Positions 25,015 to 32,341 of a stretch of 64,000 nt of DNA are shown here, piece by piece. The stretch is taken from assembly GCA_014860745.1 (NCBI GenBank), contig JACZJC010000064.1:124001-188000 (forward strand), written 5' to 3'. The stretch's first letter is position 1; each line of letters opens with the position of its first letter. The DNA comes from Anaerolineales bacterium (lineage in GTDB: Bacteria > Chloroflexota > Anaerolineae > Anaerolineales > Villigracilaceae). A model generated the notes under the pieces. The model had not been told where the DNA came from, did not search any database, and was given only the letters and a program-made list of their open reading frames with translations. A program made the position numbers and the translations under genes.

Positions 25015-25826
25015 GCTGGTTGTTGGCGCCTCTCGCCTATCAATTCATGCAGCGTGGACTGCTTGCCTCCGTCATCGTTGGAATCCTGTGCGCGGTGATG
25101 GGCACATATGTGGTCCTGCGCGGCATGGCATTCCTCGGCGATGCGATGGCGCACGCCATTCTGCCCGGGGTTGCCATTGCATATATTTTTCATAGTGACC
25201 TGCTTATCGGCGCGGGAGTTGCCGCCGTGGTGGTGGCGCTCAGCATCGGCTTTTTCTCGCGCGAAGGGACGGTCAAGGAGGACACCGCCATCGGCATCCT
25301 GTTTGCGGCGGCGCTTTCGCTTGGCGTGGCGTTGATCAGTTCCATGCAAACGTATGCGGTGGATCTATCGCACATTTTGTTCGGCAACGTGCTGGGTGTC
25401 AGCCCGTCCGATCTTTGGTTGATAGGCGGATTGAGCTTTGCGATCCTGTTGACGGTTGGACTGCTCTTCAAGCCGTTCATGGTCATCTCCTTCGACCCGG
25501 TTCTTGCCGCGACCCTGCGCCTGCCGGCCGAGCTATTGAGAAATCTCATGCTGGTGCTTTTGGCGCTGACGGTGGTGGTCTCTTTGCAGACCGTGGGAGT
25601 CAGCCTCGCGGCGGCCATGCTGGTCACACCGGCAGCGACGGCGTATCTGCTCACCCGCCGACTCTGGCCGATGATGCTCGTCTCCGCGTTGATCGGGGCG
25701 TTGTCATCCATCATCGGCTTGTACTTGAGCTATTACTTTAATATCGTTTCGGGTTCGGCCATAGTACTAACGGCTACCCTTTTTTTCCTGCTTGGGTTCT
25801 TGTGGAAGCGGACGAAGTTAATATAA
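25011..25826 (+). CDS. znuB: Zinc ABC transporter permease
   Basis: 271 aa, ABC-3 family. The start was set at the ATG overlapping the znuC stop, behind GGAGG; a longer frame reads into znuC. About eight helices; GTYVVLRGMAFLGDAMAHAILPG is the conserved region that contacts the ATPase, and later AAAMLVTPAATAYLLTRRL is also typical. It forms the membrane channel of the Znu importer and closes the operon. Confidence 0.92.
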   Translation: MSWLLAPLAYQFMQRGLLASVIVGILCAVMGTYVVLRGMAFLGDAMAHAILPGVAIAYIFHSDLLIGAGVAAVVVALSIGFFSREGTVKEDTAIGILFAAALSLGVALISSMQTYAVDLSHILFGNVLGVSPSDLWLIGGLSFAILLTVGLLFKPFMVISFDPVLAATLRLPAELLRNLMLVLLALTVVVSLQTVGVSLAAAMLVTPAATAYLLTRRLWPMMLVSALIGALSSIIGLYLSYYFNIVSGSAIVLTATLFFLLGFLWKRTKLI

Positions 25827-25866
25827 TAAAAGCGTCGTTTATAAATTACCAAAGGAGAAATCAAAA

Positions 25867-26307
25867 ATGGCGCTTATCGAAACTTCCATCAAGATCAATG
25901 CTTCCCCTGAGAAAATCTTTTCCCATGTTTCCAGCCTTGACAGTTTAAAGAGCGAGTATGTGGTCGGTGTGGAGGCAGACGGGCCGGTCAAGCTTGGCAC
26001 GAAGATCAAGACAAAAATCAAATCCACCATGGGTGTGGAGAACGTTATCACCTCCGAGGTGATCGCCTACGAAAAAGACAAAATATTCGGCACAAAGACC
26101 TTTGCGGCCCCGCCCGCATCCGATGTGATCAGCACCTACATTCTCGAACCCGATGGCAGCGGCACAAAAGTCACCATGCAGACTGAGGCTGTGTTGATGC
26201 CCGCGGGAATGCCCTCCATGCCAGGCATGGAAGACATGATGAAGAAGCAGATGATCGCCGGGTACGACGCCGCGCTTGCAGCCTTGAAAAAGAAATTGGA
26301 AGGGTAA
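25867..26307 (+). CDS. SRPBCC/START-like protein
   Basis: 146 aa, single SRPBCC (polyketide cyclase/dehydrase-like) domain. The N-terminal IETSIKINASPEKIFSHVSSL and the internal EVIAYEKDKIFG, ISTYILEPDGSGTKVTMQ follow the helix-grip pattern; the C-terminal helix is AGYDAALAALKKKLEG. It would bind a hydrophobic ligand in the cytoplasm. A Met/Pro-rich loop (PAGMPSMPGMEDMMKKQM) precedes the last helix. AAAGGAG precedes the ATG. No functional link to neighbours is evident. Confidence 0.8.
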   Translation: MALIETSIKINASPEKIFSHVSSLDSLKSEYVVGVEADGPVKLGTKIKTKIKSTMGVENVITSEVIAYEKDKIFGTKTFAAPPASDVISTYILEPDGSGTKVTMQTEAVLMPAGMPSMPGMEDMMKKQMIAGYDAALAALKKKLEG

Positions 26308-26349
26308 ACAGGCCGGGGCGCGGAATGAAGCGTTTCTTCCTGAAATTTC

Positions 26350-26382
26350 ATCCTCCTGTTGATTTCGGCAGGAGGATTTCTG
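26350..26382 (+). terminator. Weak terminator-like hairpin
   Basis: 9-bp stem ATCCTCCTG / CAGGAGGAT with a 10-nt loop, followed by TTCTGTTA. It lies between the SRPBCC gene and the first metallopeptidase gene. The T-run is poor. Confidence 0.4.
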
Positions 26383-26415
26383 TTACAGAGGCTGGGTAAG
26401 GGTAGAATTGTCACC

Positions 26416-27900
26416 ATGCGAGTCAAAAACAAAACATCTCTTTTTCTTTTGCTGATCCTTCTTTTCGTTTCGGCTTGTTCCCCTGCCCGGCCCGCGGAGA
26501 CCCCCGCACCGACGAATACCATCCCACCCGTCACCGATACACCGGCTTTGCCAATGGATACGCCGGGGCCAACCCATACTCCTGTCCCTGCGATGGAGCG
26601 CGCGCAATACAAGTTGAATACCACCATTGATTACGACGCACATACCGTCACTGTGGATGAAACGATCCTTTACCCAAACCTCACCGGCAATCAATTGAAT
26701 ACATTGGTTATTGCGATTGTCCCCAATCTTTGGCAGGACAGTTTCAGCCTGACGAGCCTCTCGATTGATGGGACACCGACGACAACTTATTCCCTTTCAG
26801 GTCAGAGACTCGATGTGGCTTTATCGTCTTTTCTGCCCGCGGGGAGTGTCATCAAAATCGATATTCAATACGCGCTCTCGCTTCCCTTTGCGGAGCAGGA
26901 AGACCCCAGCATCTCACGGCCGCGGATTTACGGGTATACCTCGCGCCAGATGAACCTCACTAACTGGTATCCGTTCGTGGTGCCGAACATCAACGGCGAA
27001 TGGATTTTGCATGACCCCTGGTTTTACGGCGAACATCTTGTCTACGATGCCGCGGATTATGAAGTGAATTTAAAATTTACAGATCCCGCTTCGGTTCCCA
27101 TCGTCGCTGCCAGTGGAGTGCCCGAGCCGCAAACCGACTCCACCCGCTACACCATCACCTCCGCGCGGACCTTTGCACTCGCCGCCAGCCGCGAGTTTCA
27201 GGTTTCGAGCACACTGGTCGGCGATATCAATATTTCCAGTTATTACTTCCCCTTCAACGAAGCAGGCGGACAGGCAGCACTGCAAGCAGCGGCAGAATCT
27301 GTGCAGGTGTTTGGCCAGCGTTTTGGGCCGTATCCGCATAAGACTCTTGCCATTGTCATGGGCGATTTCAACGATGGCATGGAATATTCAGCCTTCTTCT
27401 ATCTCAGCAAGGATTTTTACAGTTTGTACGACGGCACGCCCGCAAACTATCTCACCTTTGTCGCCGCGCATGAAACGGCGCATCAATGGTGGTTCGAGCA
27501 GGTGGCTAGCGACCAGGCCATGCAGCCCTGGGTGGATGAATCTCTCGCCGCGTATTCCGAGCTCATCTATTATGAAAGCGTTCACCCCGACCTTGTCAGT
27601 TGGTGGTGGATCTACCGCATCGATTTTTACGAACCCCAGGGTTTTGTGGATATACCCATTTACGAAGGCCAGGGATTTCGAACCTATACCAATGCGACTT
27701 ATTTCCAGGGCGCGCACTTCCTCGAAAAACTTCGCGAGCGAATCGGCGATGAAGCCTTCTTTGCTTTCCTACAGGATTATCTCGCGCAGGGACGCGGCAG
27801 GATCGTGACTGCCAACGATTTTTTCCGTATCCTCAGCCAGCACACGAGTACAGATTACTCCGACCTCGTGCGCCAATACTTTCAGAACATTTACCAATGA
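26416..27900 (+). CDS. M1-family metallopeptidase lipoprotein, first of a pair
   Basis: 494 aa. The start at MRVKNKTS gives a signal peptide with lipobox FVSAC (Cys21) and a Pro/Thr linker. The mature protein has an N-terminal beta domain (AQYKLNTTIDYDAHTVTVDETI) and a gluzincin domain with HETAHQWW (His352, Glu353, His356) and the third zinc ligand Glu375 in WVDESLAAYSE, exactly the M1 HExxH-x18-E spacing. The GxMEN exopeptidase motif is replaced by GDFNDGMEYSA. It should act as an anchored peptidase on the outer face of the membrane. Its stop overlaps the start of a paralogous gene by 4 bases. Confidence 0.88.
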   Translation: MRVKNKTSLFLLLILLFVSACSPARPAETPAPTNTIPPVTDTPALPMDTPGPTHTPVPAMERAQYKLNTTIDYDAHTVTVDETILYPNLTGNQLNTLVIAIVPNLWQDSFSLTSLSIDGTPTTTYSLSGQRLDVALSSFLPAGSVIKIDIQYALSLPFAEQEDPSISRPRIYGYTSRQMNLTNWYPFVVPNINGEWILHDPWFYGEHLVYDAADYEVNLKFTDPASVPIVAASGVPEPQTDSTRYTITSARTFALAASREFQVSSTLVGDINISSYYFPFNEAGGQAALQAAAESVQVFGQRFGPYPHKTLAIVMGDFNDGMEYSAFFYLSKDFYSLYDGTPANYLTFVAAHETAHQWWFEQVASDQAMQPWVDESLAAYSELIYYESVHPDLVSWWWIYRIDFYEPQGFVDIPIYEGQGFRTYTNATYFQGAHFLEKLRERIGDEAFFAFLQDYLAQGRGRIVTANDFFRILSQHTSTDYSDLVRQYFQNIYQ

Positions 27901-29507
27901 TGAAAACAGCTTTCAGCGTTCGGCGTTCAGCAGCACGTTTTGCGTTTCACTTTTTACTTCTCGCGCTTCTTTCCTCCTGCGCGTCTCCATCCCCAACTGC
28001 CGCAGCACCGGCCTTCCCGACCTTCATCCTCATCACACAAGACCCGAATGCATCGCCCACCCCCACGCCATTCCAACCCTCGGGTCAGGTCAGTACCCCC
28101 TTGCCGACGTTTACCCAGTCGCTGCCAGCCACTGTGACAGCGACCATCACACAGACACCTCTCCCCACGAACACAGCGCCTCCTCCCCCGCCGGCAACTG
28201 GTTCGGTTCCCCCAACATCTCCTCCGCCCGCAACAGCCTCGCGCGCAAATTACATCCTCTATTCAACCCTCGACTTTGCAGGCAAAACAATCACCACTGA
28301 CCAGACCATCCGCTATTACAACAGCACTGGCGTGGCGCTTTCGGAGCTCGTCTTCTCGGTTCAACCAAATCGCTATGGGAATACCTTCCTCCTAAATTCA
28401 ATCTTACAGGATGGGACACCTTTAACTTCATACACTCTCGATGGCCAGCGCATGACCGTGAGCCTGCCCCAGGCTTTGCAGCCGAATACCGCCACCACAA
28501 TCGCCATCAATTTCAAGCTCAATATTCCGAAAAAAACAGCCGATGGAGTCTTTGGCTATGACTTCAACCAGATCAACCTAGTGGATTGGTATCCCTTCAT
28601 CGTGCCGTATAAGGGTGGCTGGGTATTGCACGATTCGATGCCCTGGGGCGAACATCTTGTTTATGATGCAACTGATGTTGAGTTGAACATCAAAACCGAT
28701 TCGGATGTCGTCATTGCGGCAGGCGCAACCCCGGACCAAAACGGCGACTGGGATCGTTATCGCTTATACGGCGCACGCACCTTTGCCTTTTCCGCCAGCG
28801 ACGAATTCCTCGTCTCCGAATCAACCACGGGGAATGTCGCTGTGCGTTCGTATTACTTCGACGGCTACCAGACCGGTGGGGAGGGCATTCTTCTTTTGGG
28901 AACGAAGGCCATCGAAACCTTTTCAGCGCAATATGCCCCCTATCCGCACCAGGCTATCGCCATCGTCCAATCCGACATGCACGACGGCCTGGAGTATGAC
29001 GGGCTGGTATTCCTTGCTTCCGATTTTTACAGCCAATATAGCGGCGGGTCGCGTGGAAATCTTGCCACCATCGGCGTGCATGAGATCGCCCATCAGTGGT
29101 GGTTTGGGCTGGTGGGAAACGACCAGGCGCTCGAACCCTGGCTGGATGAAGCCCTGTCAATTTACAGTGAGCGCATTTTTTACGAGAATAATTATCCCGC
29201 CAACATCAGCTGGTGGTGGCAGTTCCGCGTGGACTATTTCAAGCCGAGCGGCTACGTGGATACCAACATCTACAACGGCGGTTCATTCCGGACGTACACG
29301 AACGCAGTCTATCTCAATGGTGCACACTTTATGGATGATCTCCGCGAGCGGATGGGTTATGGAAATTTCTCCAAATTCCTGAAAGAATATGCCAGGCGCT
29401 ATTCCCACGGTCATGCCACCTCCGCCGATTTCTTCGCGTTGATGCGGGAAACCGTTAACGTGAATATCGACGATCTTCTGGATAAGTATTTTTATGGTTC
29501 GTATTAA
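27897..29507 (+). CDS. M1-family metallopeptidase lipoprotein, second of a pair
   Basis: 536 aa, paralogue of the preceding gene. Signal peptide and lipobox LLSSC, a longer Pro/Thr linker (about 30-115), the same beta domain (ANYILYSTLDFAGKTITTDQTI), and HEIAHQWW (His395, Glu396, His399) with Glu418 in WLDEALSIYSE. In place of GxMEN it has SDMHDGLEYDG. The ATGATG start overlaps the upstream stop. The two peptidases form a coupled tandem pair, so both are likely made in similar amounts. The linker is the most divergent part. Confidence 0.88.
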   Translation: MMKTAFSVRRSAARFAFHFLLLALLSSCASPSPTAAAPAFPTFILITQDPNASPTPTPFQPSGQVSTPLPTFTQSLPATVTATITQTPLPTNTAPPPPPATGSVPPTSPPPATASRANYILYSTLDFAGKTITTDQTIRYYNSTGVALSELVFSVQPNRYGNTFLLNSILQDGTPLTSYTLDGQRMTVSLPQALQPNTATTIAINFKLNIPKKTADGVFGYDFNQINLVDWYPFIVPYKGGWVLHDSMPWGEHLVYDATDVELNIKTDSDVVIAAGATPDQNGDWDRYRLYGARTFAFSASDEFLVSESTTGNVAVRSYYFDGYQTGGEGILLLGTKAIETFSAQYAPYPHQAIAIVQSDMHDGLEYDGLVFLASDFYSQYSGGSRGNLATIGVHEIAHQWWFGLVGNDQALEPWLDEALSIYSERIFYENNYPANISWWWQFRVDYFKPSGYVDTNIYNGGSFRTYTNAVYLNGAHFMDDLRERMGYGNFSKFLKEYARRYSHGHATSADFFALMRETVNVNIDDLLDKYFYGSY

Positions 29508-29518
29508 GATTATTTACA

Positions 29519-29551
29519 TGTCGTTGCAAGGCGCACCCTCTCGAAACGACA
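29519..29551. repeat. Palindromic REP-like repeat, short copy E
   Basis: 33 bp with arms TGTCGTT / AACGACA and the internal GCGCACCCTCTCG. It lies 13 bases before the start of the riboflavin reductase gene, and the sequence just after the repeat forms its ribosome binding site (GAGGAAAA). Confidence 0.65.
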
Positions 29552-29564
29552 TGAGGAAAATTTC

Positions 29565-30251
29565 ATGAACCGACCCTACACCTTCATCAATGTTGCCATG
29601 ACGGCGGATGGAAAGATCGATACCTTTGAACGCAAAGGCGCTGCCATTTCATCCAAGCGTGACAAGGAGCGTGTGGATCAACTGCGCGCCGCGACGGATG
29701 GAATCCTCGTCGGGGGGAAGACGCTGCTTGAAGAGCAACCCAGGCTCACGGTTAAGTCCGAGGCGCTGCGAGAGGCGAGAATCCAGCGCGGGCTTTCGCC
29801 GAATCCCGTTAAAGTGGGCGTGGCTACGAGCGTAGCGAATGCAGACATCCTGTTTCACTCAGACTTTATTAAGCATGGACCGGCACGGGTCGTAATATTT
29901 ACAACATCCCAGACATCTAAACCGCAGCTCGAGAAATTGCGCGCGCTGGGCGTTGAGCTGTTTGTGGACGATTCTCTGCGTGTGGATTTGAAAAAGATGA
30001 TGGCAACGCTGAAAAAGATCGGTGTGGACCATTTGATGGTGGAAGGCGGCGGGACAATGAATTTTGAGCTGATGCGACTTGGGCTTGTGGACGAACTGAC
30101 CATGTATGTTGCGCCCATGATCTTCGGCGGCGCAACTGCCCCCACACTTGCGGATGGAATTGGCATCCCGCGCGATGCGGTAATTGGGATGAAGTTGATC
30201 GATGCTGAAAAATGGGAAGACGGAGGGGTCTTCCTGCGCTATAAGATTTAG
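29565..30251 (+). CDS. RibD C-terminal-type reductase (2,5-diamino-6-ribosylamino-pyrimidinone 5'-phosphate reductase)
   Basis: 228 aa, a stand-alone RibD_C reductase without a deaminase domain. Family features: TFINVAMTADGKID at the N-terminus, DGILVGGKTLLEEQPRLTV, then HLMVEGGGTMNFELMRLGLVDELTMYVAPMIFGG, the dihydrofolate-reductase-like nucleotide and substrate regions. Stand-alone forms are typical of archaeal and fungal riboflavin synthesis, where reduction precedes deamination, and also occur in some bacteria. A GTP cyclohydrolase II gene follows 36 bases later, so a riboflavin role is likely. NADPH is the expected donor. Confidence 0.83.
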   Translation: MNRPYTFINVAMTADGKIDTFERKGAAISSKRDKERVDQLRAATDGILVGGKTLLEEQPRLTVKSEALREARIQRGLSPNPVKVGVATSVANADILFHSDFIKHGPARVVIFTTSQTSKPQLEKLRALGVELFVDDSLRVDLKKMMATLKKIGVDHLMVEGGGTMNFELMRLGLVDELTMYVAPMIFGGATAPTLADGIGIPRDAVIGMKLIDAEKWEDGGVFLRYKI

Positions 30252-30287
30252 TGGGCCGCGCTTTGGGCACAGCCCGCGGAGGAAACC

Positions 30288-31049
30288 ATGTCTGGATTTA
30301 CGCACGAACAAATCGAGCTATTGCTGGAAGAGGATTGCTGCCACGAATGCGAAGGCTACGGTGAAGATAAAATCTGCGTTCATATCGAAGCAATCGCGGA
30401 ATTACCCACACGCTTTGGCGATTTTCACATTGTTGCTTTTTCGAACAATAAGGACGGCAAGGAACATGTTGCCATCCTCAAAGGCGAAGTGCTCGGCGCG
30501 GAGGATGTCCCCGTGCGGTTGCATTCCGAATGTCTCACGGGCGATGTGGTCGGTTCGCTGCGCTGCGACTGCCGCGACCAGCTCGAATCCGCATTGAAGA
30601 AGATCGGCGAAATGGATAAAGGCGTTGTGCTTTATCTTCGCCAGGAGGGGCGCGGCATCGGCCTCACCAACAAGATCCGCGCCTATAGTTTGCAGGATGC
30701 CGGCCTCGATACGGTGGAGGCCAACCTTGCGCTTGGTTTCCGCGACGATGAACGAGATTATGCCGTCGCCGCGCACATGCTGCACTCGCTGAAGATCCGA
30801 TCCATTCGGTTGATGACCAACAACCCAAAGAAGATCGACCAGCTTACCCAGCATGGAGTGAAGGTCAGCGAGCGCATTCCGCATATTTTACCGAGCAACG
30901 AACACAACCGCTTTTACCTTGAGACCAAAGTCGCCAAGTCCGGTCACATGATCGACTTTCGCGGCAAGCCGCACCTCGTGGAACAGAGCGACATCCCCAT
31001 TGTTCAGGGTATGACCGAAACGCAGATCAAGGCGTTATATGATCAATAG
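30288..31049 (+). CDS. ribA: GTP cyclohydrolase II
   Basis: 253 aa. GTP cyclohydrolase II makes the first riboflavin intermediate from GTP. HSECLTGDVVGSLRCDC holds the three zinc-binding cysteines, YLRQEGRGIGL is the GTP-binding and catalytic stretch, and LMTNNPKKIDQL the conserved C-terminal motif. It is monofunctional, with no DHBP synthase domain. An N-terminal extension of about 35 residues contains a cysteine cluster (CCHECEGYGEDKIC) not usual in RibA. The tail after LETKVAKSGHMI is also slightly longer. It follows the RibD_C reductase and probably shares its transcript. Confidence 0.9.
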   Translation: MSGFTHEQIELLLEEDCCHECEGYGEDKICVHIEAIAELPTRFGDFHIVAFSNNKDGKEHVAILKGEVLGAEDVPVRLHSECLTGDVVGSLRCDCRDQLESALKKIGEMDKGVVLYLRQEGRGIGLTNKIRAYSLQDAGLDTVEANLALGFRDDERDYAVAAHMLHSLKIRSIRLMTNNPKKIDQLTQHGVKVSERIPHILPSNEHNRFYLETKVAKSGHMIDFRGKPHLVEQSDIPIVQGMTETQIKALYDQ

Positions 31050-31055
31050 ACTGGA

Positions 31056-31741
31056 ATGAAGAAAACAATTGTCATCACCGGCGCAACGGGTGTGCTTGGA
31101 AGCCTTGCTGCAAAAACATTTGCAGAGCGCGGCGACAACCTTGTCCTGCTCGACCGCAACCAAGCAAGATTGGATTCCCTGTCTGCGGAATTGAACCTGC
31201 CCTCAAACAGACTCCACACCCAGGTCATTGACCTGCTCGATGCGCAGGCGCTTCAGGACTCCGCCGAAGCGGTTCATTCCAAATTTGGCAGTGTTCACGG
31301 CTTGATCCATCTCATCGGCGGGTGGGTGGGCGGCAAAACGATCCCCGAATCGTCCAAAGAAGATTTTGATTTCATGCTCAACCAGCACGTGTGGACAACG
31401 TTTAATCTCTTCCGATCCTATGCGCCGCATATCGCGCCAGCGGCTGGGGACGGGTCATCCTTGTCTCACAACCTGTCACAGTAACGCCAGCGGCGAAGTC
31501 TGCGATTTATGCTGCTGCCAAGTCGGCTCAGGAAAGCCTGGCATTGACCCTGGCGGAAGAGTTCAAAGACAGCGGGTTGACCGCGAACATCATCCACGTG
31601 AAGTCAATCGATATCAAAGGCGACGGCAAAGGTACATCTCCAGCGGAGATCGTCTCTGCCATGTCGTACTTATTTTCGGAAGAGGCAAATAAGGTCAATG
31701 GGATGAGGATTCCGTTGTACAAGAAGGGCAACTGGCAGTAA
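31056..31741 (+). pseudogene. Frameshifted short-chain dehydrogenase gene
   Basis: The first frame reads VITGATGVLGSLAAKTFAERG (TGxxGxLG cofactor motif), then LIHLIGGW and FNLFRSYAPHI, and stops at 31484. The continuation is in another frame: GWGRVILVSQPVT, PAAKSAIYAAAKSAQESLALTLAEEF (YxxxK catalytic pair), ending at KKGNWQ and 31741. The switch lies near 31430-31445 and fits one lost base. Joined, the product would be about 228 aa, the usual SDR length. It may be a real pseudogene, a sequencing error, or, less likely, programmed frameshifting; no slippery heptamer was seen. Confidence 0.82.
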
Positions 31742-31762
31742 ACTCCACAAGTTGTATAGTCA

Positions 31763-31802
31763 ACCCCGCCTCAGAGATATTCGTCTCTGGGCGGGGTTTT
31801 TC
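31763..31802 (+). terminator. Intrinsic terminator
   Basis: ACCCCGCC / GGCGGGGT outer stem continuing through CAGAGA / TCTCTG with one bulge, followed by TTTTTC. It ends the riboflavin/SDR unit before the surface-protein locus. Confidence 0.85.
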
Positions 31803-32067
31803 ACTTGCTGAGGTGGAATTCACCTGCTCTTTCCTCTTGTAGTGGCGGTTCAATGGCAGAATTAGGGGATTTGTATATTGACTCTGGCTGAAAATAAATT
31901 AAAATAAAATGAACACCTTACAAATTTGAAAGTTGACAGAAGGCGTTTTTTTTATCAATTTTCATAAACATATTTTGAAATCGATAACGTATTTTGATTC
32001 ATGTTTTCGTTGAAACCAATTTCGACAATATTCTTCGAAAACCAAACCAAGCAAAAAGGAAAGCAAG
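31803..32067 (+). promoter_or_regulatory. AT-rich leader region upstream of the surface-protein locus
   Basis: About 265 bases, visibly richer in A/T than its surroundings and without a gene. A perfect TTGACA lies at 31933-31938, but no good -10 at 16-18 bases was found; several T-runs (ten T's around 31946) follow. This is where the promoter of the HTH gene and giant surface protein should lie. No riboswitch signature was recognised. Confidence 0.4.
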
Positions 32068-32292
32068 ATGAAAAGCAGAGTTCAGGAACTGGCTGAAAAG
32101 ATCAATATGACCTTCGATGATTTCATCGGCGAGATGCGCAAAAAAGGCTGCAGCGAACCGACGGCCATCAAGATCTGGAACGGGGACTATGAGAATTTTG
32201 AGGATTATGGAGATAACAACATTCAATTGAGCAATCTGCGCAAGGCGGCTGCTGTGTTGACCGTTGGGACGGGGACACTCATCCCGAAATAA
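32068..32292 (+). CDS. Small helix-turn-helix (Cro/XRE-like) protein
   Basis: 74 aa with a good AAGGAAAG site. VQELAEKINMTFDDFIGEMRKKG, SEPTAIKIWNGDYENF and LSNLRKAAAVLTVGTGTLIPK follow the helix pattern of small XRE-type DNA-binding domains (LAEKxG, recognition helix with TAxxIWxG, last helix LxxLxxAxxVL). It is 49 bases upstream of the giant surface protein on the same strand with no terminator between, and is therefore a candidate autoregulator of that operon. The assignment is by pattern only. Confidence 0.6.
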   Translation: MKSRVQELAEKINMTFDDFIGEMRKKGCSEPTAIKIWNGDYENFEDYGDNNIQLSNLRKAAAVLTVGTGTLIPK

Positions 32293-32341
32293 TTATTCGA
32301 AATCTTTCCAAAAAATGATCATGTAAGGCGAGGAAAAAATC

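Noticed and set aside
30251-30288. Hairpin-like CCGCGC/GCCCGCGG stretch between the riboflavin genes
   Set aside because: Pairing is poor and there is no T-run; the ribosome binding site of ribA lies within it.
31430-31490. Programmed frameshifting in the SDR gene
   Set aside because: No slippery heptamer or downstream hairpin was seen near the switch point; a lost base is simpler.
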